DNA of 32,480 bases from Acidobacteriota bacterium (GCA_003140295.1 PLJR01000368.1:14159-46638); one strand, 5' to 3'; shown: positions 9,581 to 19,628, numbered from the stretch's first letter. Notes: generated by a model from the letters alone, not told the origin. Made by a program: numbers and translations.

Positions 9581-10702
9581 TTAGCGGCGACCGTACACTC
9601 TGTGATCGAAATCGCCCTCTTGAATTTCCGCCAGGCCGATCTCGGCACGGGAGATGCGGTTTTGCTGCGAGGCGATCAGCCTCTCTTGATTGAGCGCGTC
9701 GCTCCAGACCCGCGGGGCATGATCGACATGGTATTCCACGATCTTGTGGCGCAGGATTTTTATTCGTACTCCAACGAGCTGCAATCGGAAATCGATATCC
9801 GTGTCTTCCCATCCGGGCCCTACAAAAGCAGCATTGAATCCGTTGATTTTTTCCAGATCTTTCTTCCACAGGGAAAAGTTGGAGCCGAGGATGCCGCGCC
9901 CGTAAACTTCCCCGGCGAAGGGAAACACGAAGCCATGCTCAATCATGTGGACTCGACCGCGAAGCCACAACCAAACCAGGCGCGCCGGGCCCAGTCCTAC
10001 TCCTCGCTTGAGGATTTGCTCGGCCGAGGGAATGTCCTGGCGGGCAACCTCGGTACGCCGTCCCGCCAGAGCCATGTCCGGCTCAACGTAGCCCAGATGA
10101 TTGCGCACGAAATTGTGGTGGGGGAGGCAATCGGCGTCGATGAAAATAAGGTAGGCGGACCTGCTGACCAGGACGGCCCGATTTTGAATGCGCGTTTTGC
10201 GAAAGCCCAAATCTTCATGCCTGACGTGCTGGATGGGATGGGCGAATCGAGGCGTCCAGCGCTCCAGCATTGGGCGGTATTCCTGGGACGAACCATCGTC
10301 AGCAATGACGATCTCAAAATCCTGGCGGGATTGGCGCGCGAAGGCGGCCAGATTCCGCTCGACGATATCGGCATCGTTGTAACAGGCGATGATTACGGAA
10401 GCGCTGGGAATATCCCCCGGAAGAGAACGGTCTCTAAGCTTGGGAGCGGCGGGATGTGAAATCGAAAAGTGCAGATCAAATTCCCCAGGGCCCTGCGACG
10501 CACCGGCCGCAAACCACGCAGCATCTGAATATACGTAGAACCGCGAGGGACAGTCAAACCTTCGCGATAGGCGCGACAGGCGCGACGCGCGGGACGCGCG
10601 CGCCGAGGCAACAGGAAACCAGGTGATGATCGCCAGGAAGCGAGTAGAATCCAATATTTGTACCAATGGTAAAAATATTTGCGATGCAAATGCCGCCAGC
10701 AT
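9581..10702 (-). CDS. Glycosyltransferase family 2 with galactosyltransferase-like C-terminal segment; start uncertain
   Basis: SASVIIACYNDADIVERNLAAFARQSRQDFEIVIADDGSS, YLIFIDADCLPHHNFV, GSNFSLWKKDLEKINGFNAAFVGPGWEDTDIDFRL. The ORF stays open to 11101 but that part overlaps the glucosidase gene; 10702 is the first in-frame ATG outside it. Confidence 0.75.
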   Translation of the reverse strand: MLAAFASQIFLPLVQILDSTRFLAIITWFPVASARASRASRLSRLSRRFDCPSRFYVYSDAAWFAAGASQGPGEFDLHFSISHPAAPKLRDRSLPGDIPSASVIIACYNDADIVERNLAAFARQSRQDFEIVIADDGSSQEYRPMLERWTPRFAHPIQHVRHEDLGFRKTRIQNRAVLVSRSAYLIFIDADCLPHHNFVRNHLGYVEPDMALAGRRTEVARQDIPSAEQILKRGVGLGPARLVWLWLRGRVHMIEHGFVFPFAGEVYGRGILGSNFSLWKKDLEKINGFNAAFVGPGWEDTDIDFRLQLVGVRIKILRHKIVEYHVDHAPRVWSDALNQERLIASQQNRISRAEIGLAEIQEGDFDHRVYGRR

Positions 10703-10738
10703 GGCGAAGCGGCAAGTTAACAGAAAGCAGGGACTGAT

Positions 10739-13396
10739 TTGTCCATGGGCGCTGAAGAACAACGTTTGGCCGAGTCGCAGAAACGGACCGTGCATTGGAA
10801 GCGCTGGGGCCCGTACGTCAGCGAGCGCCAGTGGGGCACCGTCCGCGAGGACTACAGTGCGAATGGAAGCGCCTGGGAATATTTCCCTCACGATCATGCA
10901 CGCTCGCGCGCCTATCGCTGGGGGGAAGACGGCCTGGGCGGCCTCTGCGACCGCCACCAAGAAATTTGCTTCGCTCTCGCTCTTTGGAATCGGCGCGACC
11001 CTATTCTGAAAGAACGCCTGTTCGGCCTCACGGGGAACGAGGGAAACCACGGCGAGGACGTCAAGGAGTACTACTTCTATCTCGACGCCACGCCCACACA
11101 TTCTTACCAGAAGATGCTGTACAAATATCCGCAGGGCGAATTCCCGTACGCGCGCCTGGTGGAAGAAAACCGCCGGCGGGGGAAGGCCGATGCCGAATTC
11201 GAGCTTTGGGACACCGGAATCTTTAGCGAGAATAGGTACTTCGATGTCTTTATCGAGTACGCCAAAGCCGCTTCCGAAGATATTCTCATCCGCATAACCG
11301 CGTGGAATCGCGGACCCGAGAAGGCCTCTCTCGATTTGCTGCCGACGATTTGGTTTCGCAATACCTGGTCCTGGGATTTGCAGTCCACGCGGCCGAAACT
11401 ATGGCGGGAACCGGATCGTGAGGGGATGCGCGTTATCGGGCTGGAAAATGAAACCTACGGAAAACGCTGGCTCGCCGCCGAGGGTGCGCCGCAACTGCTG
11501 TTTACCGAGAATGACACGAACTACCGGCGCCTGTTCGGAGTCGATAATAAAAGCCCCTACGTCAAAGACGCATTTCACGAATATCTCATTCACGGGCGCA
11601 AAGAGGCCATCAATCCCGCGGAAACGGGCACCAAAGCGGCCAATTGTTACCGTCAGGAAATTCTTCCGGGCGCCTCGGCGACTCTGCGTTTGCGTTTTAC
11701 CAATGACCCGCCCGAAAAAATTGCAGCGGGTCCCTTCGGTAAAACCTTTGATGAGACTTTCACCGCGCGAATCGGGGAGGCCTGTGAGTTTTACGGCAAG
11801 CGCATTCCAGGCAGGCGCACGGAAGACTCCGTGGGCGTGCAGCGGCAGGCGTTCGCGGGACTGCTTTGGTCGAAACAGTTTTACCACTACGATTTGAAGC
11901 GCTGGCTCGAAGGGGATCCGGCTCAGCCCGTCCCTCCGCCGGAGCGACTGCACGGACGAAATCATAAGTGGACACATCTGTACAACGGTGATGTGCTTTC
12001 CATGCCGGACAATTGGGAATTTCCGTGGTATGCCTCGTGGGACATGGCGTTTCATTGCGTTGCCCTGGCGACAATCGATCCTGATTATGCCAAGGACCAG
12101 CTCATCCTGCTGCTTCGCGAATGGTATATGAATCCCAACGGGCAGCTCCCGGCATACGAGTGGTCTTTCGCCGATGTGAACCCGCCGGTGCACGCGTGGG
12201 CTGCATGGCGCGTTTATAAGATCGAAAAGCGCATTCATGGCCATGCCGACCGGCAGTTTCTCGAACGCGTCTTTCAAAAGTTGCTGATCAACTTCACCTG
12301 GTGGATTAATCGCAAGGACCTCGAAGGCATGAACGTCTTTGAGGGCGGTTTCCTGGGACTCGACAATATCGGATTGTTCGACCGTTCCGCGCCTCTGCCC
12401 ACCGGTGGGCATCTGGAACAGTCCGATGGAACCAGCTGGATGGGCATGTATTGCCTGAACATGCTCGCCATGGCCCTGGAACTTTCGCGGGAAGATCCAG
12501 CCTACGAAGATGTTGCCAGCAAGTTTTTCGAGCATTTTATTTACATCGCGCAGGCCATGAACGATTACGGCAGGGACGGAATCCAGCTATGGGATGAGGA
12601 AGACGGGTTTTACTACGACGCGCTGCACCTTCCCAACGGCGCGCAGTATTTTTTGAAGGTGCGTTCGCTCGTGGGGTTGATACCGTTGTTTGCGGTACAG
12701 ACACTCGAGCCCGAAATGCTGTCAAGACTCCAGGGATTTAATCGCCGCATGCAGTGGTTCCTCGATAACGTTTCCGAGGCCAAGATGCACATCGACATGA
12801 GCCAGCGTTCGGCGCAGGGCGTGCGCTGCCTACTTTCGCTGGTGACGCGCGAGAGGTTGTTGCGGGTGTTGCGCTACATGCTGGACCCCCAAGAGTTCCT
12901 TTCACCGCACGGCGTCCGCGCGCTTTCAAAGGTGCATCAGGATCATCCGTACGTATTTTACGCCGACGGCGCCGAGTACCGAGTAGGATATGAGCCCGGC
13001 GAATCCCGCACCGGTGTCTTTGGAGGCAATTCGAATTGGCGCGGTCCAGTGTGGTTTCCGACGAACTTTCTGATCATCGAGTCGCTACAGAGGTTTCACT
13101 ACTATTTTGGCGATGAATTACAGGTCGAATATCCGACCGGCTCGGGCCAAAGGGCCACGCTGTGGCAGATCGCCGCATCATTGTCGCGTTCGTTGTCCGG
13201 CATATTTCTTCCTGATAAGACCGGACGGCGTCCCGTTTACGCCGGCAGTGAACCTTTTCAAAGCGACCCCCACTGGAAAGACTTGATCTTGTTCTACGAA
13301 TATTTCCACGGGGACACGGGCGCCGGCCTCGGCGCCAGCCATCAAACTGGTTGGACGGCCTTAGTAGCGAAATTAATCGAGCAGAATGGCGTATAG
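10739..13396 (+). CDS. Glucosidase, GH63/MGH1-like (alpha/alpha)6 glycoside hydrolase
   Basis: 885 aa; [21 protein letters not shown]...[97 protein letters not shown] 10739 or ATG 10745 start. Confidence 0.85.
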   Translation: MSMGAEEQRLAESQKRTVHWKRWGPYVSERQWGTVREDYSANGSAWEYFPHDHARSRAYRWGEDGLGGLCDRHQEICFALALWNRRDPILKERLFGLTGNEGNHGEDVKEYYFYLDATPTHSYQKMLYKYPQGEFPYARLVEENRRRGKADAEFELWDTGIFSENRYFDVFIEYAKAASEDILIRITAWNRGPEKASLDLLPTIWFRNTWSWDLQSTRPKLWREPDREGMRVIGLENETYGKRWLAAEGAPQLLFTENDTNYRRLFGVDNKSPYVKDAFHEYLIHGRKEAINPAETGTKAANCYRQEILPGASATLRLRFTNDPPEKIAAGPFGKTFDETFTARIGEACEFYGKRIPGRRTEDSVGVQRQAFAGLLWSKQFYHYDLKRWLEGDPAQPVPPPERLHGRNHKWTHLYNGDVLSMPDNWEFPWYASWDMAFHCVALATIDPDYAKDQLILLLREWYMNPNGQLPAYEWSFADVNPPVHAWAAWRVYKIEKRIHGHADRQFLERVFQKLLINFTWWINRKDLEGMNVFEGGFLGLDNIGLFDRSAPLPTGGHLEQSDGTSWMGMYCLNMLAMALELSREDPAYEDVASKFFEHFIYIAQAMNDYGRDGIQLWDEEDGFYYDALHLPNGAQYFLKVRSLVGLIPLFAVQTLEPEMLSRLQGFNRRMQWFLDNVSEAKMHIDMSQRSAQGVRCLLSLVTRERLLRVLRYMLDPQEFLSPHGVRALSKVHQDHPYVFYADGAEYRVGYEPGESRTGVFGGNSNWRGPVWFPTNFLIIESLQRFHYYFGDELQVEYPTGSGQRATLWQIAASLSRSLSGIFLPDKTGRRPVYAGSEPFQSDPHWKDLILFYEYFHGDTGAGLGASHQTGWTALVAKLIEQNGV

Positions 13397-13425
13397 ACAG
13401 TTTCAGCGAACCCGGAGAATGGCGA

Positions 13426-14151
13426 ATGAATCATTTTGACGACAAAGTGGCGCTGGTCGCTGGAGGTACCGGAGCGCTGGGCCGTGAGGTGTGCATTGCG
13501 CTGCTCGGCGCCGGCGCTCGCGTAATTACTACCTATCGTCAGCAGCAGGAGTTTCAAAATCTGATCGCCGACGCGCCTAGTGCTCGCGGCGGCAAACGAG
13601 GAACGCTTACGGGTGTTGATGCAGATATAACTGACCCGGCCTCCGCCGCAGCCCTCGTGAACGAGCACATGCGCGCGGGCAACATCGACATTCTAGTCAA
13701 TGCCGTGGGCGCCTATGCCGGGGGCAAGAATGTTTGGGAGGAAGATTTAACAACGTACGAGCGCATGCTGGCGCTGAATTTGAAGTCGGGTTTCGTGTTG
13801 GCGCGAGCCGTGCTTCCCGGCATGATTCGACAAAATCGCGGGTGGATTGTGAATATCGCCTCCCGCGCGGGCTATGGACACTCCGCAGGGGCGGCACTTT
13901 ACTCGGCCTCGAAGGCCGGCGCGCTCGCACTCTTCGATTCACTGGCCGACGAAGTAAAGCCTTACGCCATCAATGTAAACTCCGTGGTTCCCAGCATATT
14001 CGATACGCCGGCGAACCGGCGCGCAATGCCTTCAGCCGACCCGGCCCTGTGGCCCAAGCCGGCGCAGATCGCGCAGGTGATTCTGTTTTTGTGCTCGCCG
14101 GAATCGAGCGTGATTCACGGCGCCGCCATCCCTGTGTACGGCAGAACCTGA
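13426..14151 (+). CDS. SDR family NAD(P)-dependent oxidoreductase
   Basis: VALVAGGTGALGREV Rossmann motif, DILVNAVGAY, catalytic S...YSASK; GGAG SD upstream of ATG at 13426. Confidence 0.88.
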   Translation: MNHFDDKVALVAGGTGALGREVCIALLGAGARVITTYRQQQEFQNLIADAPSARGGKRGTLTGVDADITDPASAAALVNEHMRAGNIDILVNAVGAYAGGKNVWEEDLTTYERMLALNLKSGFVLARAVLPGMIRQNRGWIVNIASRAGYGHSAGAALYSASKAGALALFDSLADEVKPYAINVNSVVPSIFDTPANRRAMPSADPALWPKPAQIAQVILFLCSPESSVIHGAAIPVYGRT

Positions 14152-16362
14152 GTGAGCGCACCGCTCACAGTCGATTTGGGCGCGGAAATTTGCGGCTCGC
14201 TTGCATCAGCAGCCGCGCGCGAGTGGTTGGTCACCAATGGATTGGGTGGCTTCGCCTGCGGAAGCGTCGCGGGCGTGCTCACGCGCCGTTACCATGGGCT
14301 TTTGATCGCCGCCTTAGATCCGGCAGGCGCTTCGGGCGCGCCGCAGACCTGCCTGGGCGCACGCACCCTGCTGGTTTCGAAATTCGATGAGACGCTGCAC
14401 TACGATAGCCGCAGCTACGAGCTGGGCGCCAACTGTTGGGCGAGCGGCGGTCCAGAACCCACAATTGCTCCCGAAGGATTTCGCTACATACAACGTTTTC
14501 AGCTTCAGGGAACAACTCCGGTGTGGACATTTGCATGCGCCGACGCGCTGCTGGAAAAGCGCATATGGATGGCGGATGGCTCCAATACGACTTACGTGCG
14601 TTACGACCTGGTGCGCGGCTCGGCTGTCCCGGCACAGCTGGAAATAAAGGTGCTTGTAAATTATCGCGACTTCCATTCCACCACCCATGTGGCACAAATC
14701 GGAGATAGCGGGCGCTTTCAAATCACCCCGGTTGACCATGGGTTGCGCGTTATTGCCGGTCCGGGCGCAACGCCCTTTTACCTATTGAGTGATTCCGCGC
14801 AGGCCGAGCCTCAGCACGAGTGGTACTTGAATTTCGATTTGGCTGAGGAGCGTTTTCGCGGGCTCGATGACCGCGAGGATCATCTTCTCGCGGGAATTTT
14901 CAGGGGACGGCTGGAACTCGGCGGATGGTTGACGATGGTGCTCTCAACCGACGCCGACGCACCGCTCGATGGACACGCAGCTGTGGCCGCGCGGACGAAC
15001 CTCGACGAGAAGCTACTGGATTACTGGGTGGCGGCGCAGCCGCGGCTTTCGTTGGATGCGCCACCGTGGATTCGACAGCTCGTGCTGGCGGCCGCGCAAT
15101 TTCCCGTCCGCTCGCAGCCATGGCAGCCCGCGGTTTCGGTAAACCGCGATGAAGTTTCTAAAAACGACGAACTCGCTAAAAACACGATGCTCAATACTGG
15201 CGGCGATGCATCCCCAGGAGGGAAGTCTGATGCCGCCGCCAAGCTGGCGCCGGTTACCGGCTCGGTCATCGCCGGCTATCCGTGGTTTGGCGCTTGGGGG
15301 CGAGACACGATGATTGCGCTGCCCGGCCTGCTGCTGGAGACCGGCCGCCGCGACTTGGCGCGCGCGATTTTGCGAAGCGCCGCGAACTTTGTAGATCAGG
15401 GAATGCTCCCTAACGTTTTTGCGGAGGCGGGCCAACCGGCGCAGTATAACTCCGTGGACGCATCGCTATGGTATTTCGATGCGCTGCGGCAATACTACGA
15501 CGCCACTTCAGATGGCACGCTGCTCCAGGAACTCTTCGCAACGCTTGAGGAGATCATAAATCGCTACGCCCGCGGCACGCGCTATTCCATACGCATGGAT
15601 GAAGCTGACGGACTGCTGCACGCGGGCGAATCAGGAATGCAGCTCACGTGGATGGACGCGAAAGTCGGCAGCCAGGTGCTGACTCCCCGAATTGGCAAGC
15701 CGATCGAGGTGAACGCGCTGTGGTATAACGCCTTGCGCACGATGGCGCGGTTTGCATTCATCCTTGACAAGCCGACTTGGGAGTACAACCGCCTGGCCGA
15801 GCGCGCTCTGGCCGGATTCGCGGGTTTTTGGAACGCGAACGCGCACTGCTGCTTTGATGTGCTCGACGGGCCGGGCGGGGGCCACGATGATGCGATTCGG
15901 CCAAACCAGATCTTCGCCGTATCGCTGCCCGAAAGTCCGCTGGCACCGGAGCAACGCGCAGCGGTCGTGGACGTTTGCCTGCGGCGCCTCGTCACGCCGT
16001 ACGGCGTGCGCACCCTGGACCCGGCTGACCCGCGTTACATCGGGCATTACGGCGGGCCCCAGGCGCAACGTGACACTGCGTATCACCAAGGAACGGTGTG
16101 GGCCTGGTTGGTGGGACCCTTCGTGCTGGCGCATTTGCGCGTGTATCAAGATTCACGGCTGGCTTTCACGTTTCTCGAGCCCCTCGCCCATCACTTACTT
16201 GCGCGCGGTCTGGGCACGGTAAGCGAAATTTTCGATGGTGAGCCGCCTTTTGCTCCACGCGGAGCAATCGCGCAAGCCTGGAGTGTCGCGGAAATTTTGC
16301 GCGCCTGGCGCGCCTGCCACAGTGCGGCATTCGAAGGAAAGCGCCTGCGCGCTGCTCGCTAA
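14152..16362 (+). CDS. Amylo-alpha-1,6-glucosidase / glycogen debranching enzyme
   Basis: GTG start directly after the SDR stop; REWLVTNGLGGFACGSVAGVLTRRYHGLL; GYPWFGAWGRDTMIALPGLLLETGRRDLAR; AYHQGTVWAWLVGPFVLAHLR. Confidence 0.9.
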   Translation: MSAPLTVDLGAEICGSLASAAAREWLVTNGLGGFACGSVAGVLTRRYHGLLIAALDPAGASGAPQTCLGARTLLVSKFDETLHYDSRSYELGANCWASGGPEPTIAPEGFRYIQRFQLQGTTPVWTFACADALLEKRIWMADGSNTTYVRYDLVRGSAVPAQLEIKVLVNYRDFHSTTHVAQIGDSGRFQITPVDHGLRVIAGPGATPFYLLSDSAQAEPQHEWYLNFDLAEERFRGLDDREDHLLAGIFRGRLELGGWLTMVLSTDADAPLDGHAAVAARTNLDEKLLDYWVAAQPRLSLDAPPWIRQLVLAAAQFPVRSQPWQPAVSVNRDEVSKNDELAKNTMLNTGGDASPGGKSDAAAKLAPVTGSVIAGYPWFGAWGRDTMIALPGLLLETGRRDLARAILRSAANFVDQGMLPNVFAEAGQPAQYNSVDASLWYFDALRQYYDATSDGTLLQELFATLEEIINRYARGTRYSIRMDEADGLLHAGESGMQLTWMDAKVGSQVLTPRIGKPIEVNALWYNALRTMARFAFILDKPTWEYNRLAERALAGFAGFWNANAHCCFDVLDGPGGGHDDAIRPNQIFAVSLPESPLAPEQRAAVVDVCLRRLVTPYGVRTLDPADPRYIGHYGGPQAQRDTAYHQGTVWAWLVGPFVLAHLRVYQDSRLAFTFLEPLAHHLLARGLGTVSEIFDGEPPFAPRGAIAQAWSVAEILRAWRACHSAAFEGKRLRAAR

Positions 16363-16365
16363 CAT

Positions 16366-16977
16366 TTACCGCTTTCGGGATTTAGGCGAAGGATTTTCGA
16401 CCAGCTCAATAAGCGCTTTTCGCCCTTCGGCGACCGGGACCAGGAAAAAGTTCACGCGCGTTCCGTCAGCGCCGGCTCGCCCATCGGGGCTTTCTGAATC
16501 AGGAGAGACCGGCTCAAGGCCAAAGGCATCCCGTAGAATTTGGGTGGCCCGCCGAACGTCAGCGACATTGCATTCCACCTGCTGTATTCCTTCGCCGAAG
16601 CGCTCCAGGAAACGCGCAATGGCGCCGCCTCCACTGGGATTTAGGGTGGTCAGCACATCGATGCGCACACCGTGCGCGAATTCCATCTCGAATTCGCGCG
16701 CGTCTTGGCCAGGCGGCACTTCGGCCAAGCGCGGCTGGCCGCAGCTTGCGCGAATCTGCTCGAAATGAGCGGGTGTCACCGCAATGCCCACGGTGAGCAG
16801 AGGTCTGCCGGCACGAATGAGTGCGCGAAATTCGGGGTGCGCAAACCAATCTCGTAGCGCGGGCTCCGCGGCGGCGCAACCCTGGCGAAACAGTTCCCGT
16901 GCGGCTTCTTCGCGCTCGGTGGCCTGCGAGCTGGACAATTGCGCAATACACTGGGCTGCGGAGTTGCGCTGCTCCAT
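16366..16977 (-). CDS. VOC/glyoxalase-like domain protein with helical N-terminal extension
   Basis: Start at MEQRNSAAQ with GGAGAG SD; C-terminal VECNVADVRRATQILRDAFGLEPVSPDS...VNFFLVPVAEGRKALIELVE resembles a VOC half-domain. Confidence 0.55.
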   Translation of the reverse strand: MEQRNSAAQCIAQLSSSQATEREEAARELFRQGCAAAEPALRDWFAHPEFRALIRAGRPLLTVGIAVTPAHFEQIRASCGQPRLAEVPPGQDAREFEMEFAHGVRIDVLTTLNPSGGGAIARFLERFGEGIQQVECNVADVRRATQILRDAFGLEPVSPDSESPDGRAGADGTRVNFFLVPVAEGRKALIELVENPSPKSRKR

Positions 16978-17107
16978 CTCCACTCTCCTCTGGATTGAGA
17001 TGGAAGTTTCAAAGAGAGGATCGCAGATCGAGCGCAGGTTTCGCAACCGCGCCGCACAGGATCGCAGTTGCTATTTTCACCGGGGATTTTTGGCTATCTT
17101 GCGGCAG

Positions 17108-17968
17108 TCACTGCGCTTCGTGTTCCGCCGATTCAATGGCATTCACGTTGGAGAGTTCCAGACGTGCAGTTTCACCGGCGCGAATCGTAACCAGGCGATC
17201 CCAGCGCAGGCGAACGTCTCCCGCAAGTGCGGGTATATCGAGGGTGGTGATCCAATAAGTCCCTGGCGCGACGCCCGTAAACGCGCCATGGCCTTCCAGG
17301 TCGGACTCCGTGGTGGCTGCAAGATACCGCGTCTGCGCGATTTCGAGTGTGCGCCTATCGGCACGCCGCTGCTGCTCGACCCGTACTTTTGCCCATGCGC
17401 GTCCAGGATTTTTGTCGCCGAGTTCGGCGTCCAGGCCATCGAGCGTGTCCGAGTTCGCCGTGATGTAGTGGCGCATGGCCTGCTGATACTGTTCCTCGGC
17501 GTGCTGAAACTTGTCGGGATTCTTCTGCCGATCGCGTTCCTTTGAGGTCGGGGAGGGGACGCTGGCATTCAAGGAGGCGCCATTAATGTTTTTGTAGGCT
17601 TCCAGGAATTCCGGAACTGTCATCACGTCATCGGCTGTCAGGTTCTTGGTAAAGTCCTTGCCCGTCAAATCGAGAGTGCGGTGTTTCTTCAGCCAAGTCT
17701 TCAATTCCTTTGAAAGCTCCAGCGCATCGATGAAATGGTCCATGTCGGGCGGGGGGTCGTTGGACTCCACTTCGCTGCGTATGTCAGCAAGACTTTTGCT
17801 GAGCAAATAGAAAGACATCTGGCGCGCGGGCTCACCGCGACCGTCGGCAGGCGTGACGCGCGCACTGAATTCCAGCGTACCGTTCGCGGGCGTATGAGTG
17901 GCGAATTGGGGACCTGCAAAAAGTGCCAAACTGCACGACAGCGCGGAAAGAAGCCAAAAGGATCTCAT
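17108..17968 (-). CDS. Secreted hypothetical protein with C-terminal carboxypeptidase-regulatory-like segment
   Basis: Signal peptide MRSFWLLSALSCSLALFAGPQFA; GHGAFTGVAPGTYWITTLDIPALAGDVRLRWDRLVTIRAGETARLELS. Confidence 0.6.
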   Translation of the reverse strand: MRSFWLLSALSCSLALFAGPQFATHTPANGTLEFSARVTPADGRGEPARQMSFYLLSKSLADIRSEVESNDPPPDMDHFIDALELSKELKTWLKKHRTLDLTGKDFTKNLTADDVMTVPEFLEAYKNINGASLNASVPSPTSKERDRQKNPDKFQHAEEQYQQAMRHYITANSDTLDGLDAELGDKNPGRAWAKVRVEQQRRADRRTLEIAQTRYLAATTESDLEGHGAFTGVAPGTYWITTLDIPALAGDVRLRWDRLVTIRAGETARLELSNVNAIESAEHEAQ

Positions 17969-18108
17969 GCGGGCATCGTAGCAGAATCACTTCTCGCGGG
18001 GGGGAGGGTGACGACTTGGTGTTCGCGTCAGTCACCTGTGGGTTGGCACGAACGGCTCTCGGTGACAATCAAGTAATGGAAAACGGGAAAACAGGGCGAT
18101 CTACACAC

Positions 18109-19335
18109 TCACAGAAGGCGGAAAGTCACTTCGATAGGCGTAATGGTCGCCACTGGCGTGCCATTCGGCCCCAACGCCGGCTTGAACCGCCACGTGCGAA
18201 CTGCTTCAATGGCTTTCTCTTCCAGTCCCAGCCCCGGACCCTTAACAATTTCTATGTTCGTGGCGTGGCCGTCGGGCTGAATAACCACTTGCAGCACTAC
18301 AGTGCCTTGATACTTCGCTTTGCGCGCATCTTCGGAATACTGCGGTTCCGGGCAGTACAAGCAACTCGGGTAGCCAACGCCACCCGTTCCCGGACGGAAA
18401 GCGCCGCCTCCCGTTCCGCCGCCAGTACCCGGTCCCAGGCCGCCGCCACTTCCGCTGCCGATTCCGCCGCCTTCTCCCGTGCCGATGCCGCCACCTCCAC
18501 CGGGGCCGCCCGAAGCAGTCATCATCTTGGCCAGCGGGTCGCCGAAATTCGCGTCATTGGGGCTGGGAATCTTCAGCTCCGGCGGCCCCAGCAGGGTCGG
18601 CTCCGCGGGCAGCTTCGGTTCAAGGTTGCGCGGCACCGCCATCGGCGGCGTGATCTGCGTCATGCTCCAACGCGGAAGTTTTCCGCGCGTAGGAGGCGTG
18701 GGCAACCGCTCACCACCGCCGCCGCCTCCGCCGGCCTTGTCTTTGCCCGCGGGAAGTTTCGCCAGATAGGGGGAGATATCGTCGACCAACACCACCGGCT
18801 GTACCTTGAGCTGCGATTGCACGATCTTGCGCGCGAAGGGCACGATGATCAGAAGGGCCACCAGCGCATGCAACCCGATCGAAATTCCCTGCGCCAGGCT
18901 GAACTCTTTTCGCTTGTCCCATAGCGGCCGCACCGGCACCGGCTTGCTCGTAAGCTTCAGCGGGGGCAGCTTCGGCGGTGAAATCAAGTCGCGAAGGTTG
19001 TGCCAGAAAACAAGGTAACCGGGCTCCAGATCCACGACCATTCCGGCAGGTAAAGCGCCATCGGTGGCCGGACCTTTTCGGGGAGCGGGCCGGAAAAATG
19101 CCTTGAAGCTCTCGGAAAAACTAGTGTCGAGACCATCGTTGCGAAATACGTCTTGTTGCGCATTCCGCGGAAGCCGGACGGAGCGCTCCGTTAGAAAGTC
19201 TTTGAGGTTGGTCCAAAAGCTCGGTGGACGCAATTGGCGCCCAGGCGCAAAACGTGGTCCGGACTGCCCGGCAGGGAGTTGAACCGCGCCCGTTTGCGGG
19301 TCGCGAGCCGTCGGATTGATATTGAACGTCTGCAT
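18109..19335 (-). CDS. TonB family energy transducer with long cytoplasmic N-terminus and Gly-rich linker
   Basis: TM helix GISIGLHALVALLIIVPFARKIV near residue 150; Gly-rich linker; C-terminal PEPQYSEDARKAKYQGTVVLQVVIQPDGHATNIEIVKGPGLGLEEKAIEAVRTWRFKPAL TonB-C domain. Confidence 0.88.
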   Translation of the reverse strand: MQTFNINPTARDPQTGAVQLPAGQSGPRFAPGRQLRPPSFWTNLKDFLTERSVRLPRNAQQDVFRNDGLDTSFSESFKAFFRPAPRKGPATDGALPAGMVVDLEPGYLVFWHNLRDLISPPKLPPLKLTSKPVPVRPLWDKRKEFSLAQGISIGLHALVALLIIVPFARKIVQSQLKVQPVVLVDDISPYLAKLPAGKDKAGGGGGGGERLPTPPTRGKLPRWSMTQITPPMAVPRNLEPKLPAEPTLLGPPELKIPSPNDANFGDPLAKMMTASGGPGGGGGIGTGEGGGIGSGSGGGLGPGTGGGTGGGAFRPGTGGVGYPSCLYCPEPQYSEDARKAKYQGTVVLQVVIQPDGHATNIEIVKGPGLGLEEKAIEAVRTWRFKPALGPNGTPVATITPIEVTFRLL

Positions 19336-19523
19336 AAACTAAAGCCTTACAGGACGAGCGTACGCTCTTTTGGCCTCAGAAGCGTTAGATTCAGCCCCGT
19401 CTGAAAGGATGCCCGCTTTCGAAAAGCTGACTTGCTCGCAATTCCATTGTACCATGTGACGTTTATTGTGAAAAACGCGTTTCGATTCGAGCAGGGACCG
19501 GAGCATCACCTGCAAAGAGCGTA

Positions 19524-19588
19524 AGCCCGCATCGATGCCGTTTAACGTGGATTTTACTCGATAGAACGCCCATGTTAAACCGCGGGCT
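19524..19588 (+). promoter_or_regulatory. Candidate structured leader upstream of ileS (nested inverted repeats)
   Basis: AGCCCGC (19524-19530)/GCGGGCT (19582-19588) and GTTTAAC (19540-19546)/GTTAAAC (19574-19580), ending 40 nt before the ileS ATG at 19629. Confidence 0.4.
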
Positions 19589-19628
19589 GGCTTGAGTATT
19601 GCAGAATCGCACGGGAGTTCGTCCACGA

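Noticed and set aside
10703-11101. N-terminal extension of the GT2 ORF
   Set aside because: Overlaps the strongly conserved start of the glucosidase on the other strand; extension has no glycosyltransferase features.
11399-12535. 378 aa minus-strand ORF inside the glucosidase gene
   Set aside because: Antisense shadow ORF of a clear glycoside hydrolase; no domain signature.
18007-18066. Three alternating 6-mers GGTGAC / GTCACC / GGTGAC that could form mutually exclusive hairpins
   Set aside because: Arms are only 6 bp with no flanking pairing; easily expected by chance.
19356-19371. GAGCGTACGCTC palindrome followed by TTTT as a terminator
   Set aside because: A perfect palindrome leaves only a 4 bp stem with a loop, T-run is short, and it lies just upstream of the tonB start, not after a gene end.
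19336-19628. T-box riboswitch upstream of ileS
   Set aside because: No AGGGUGGNACCGCG-like T-box sequence and no terminator with U-tract found; only generic nested inverted repeats remain.
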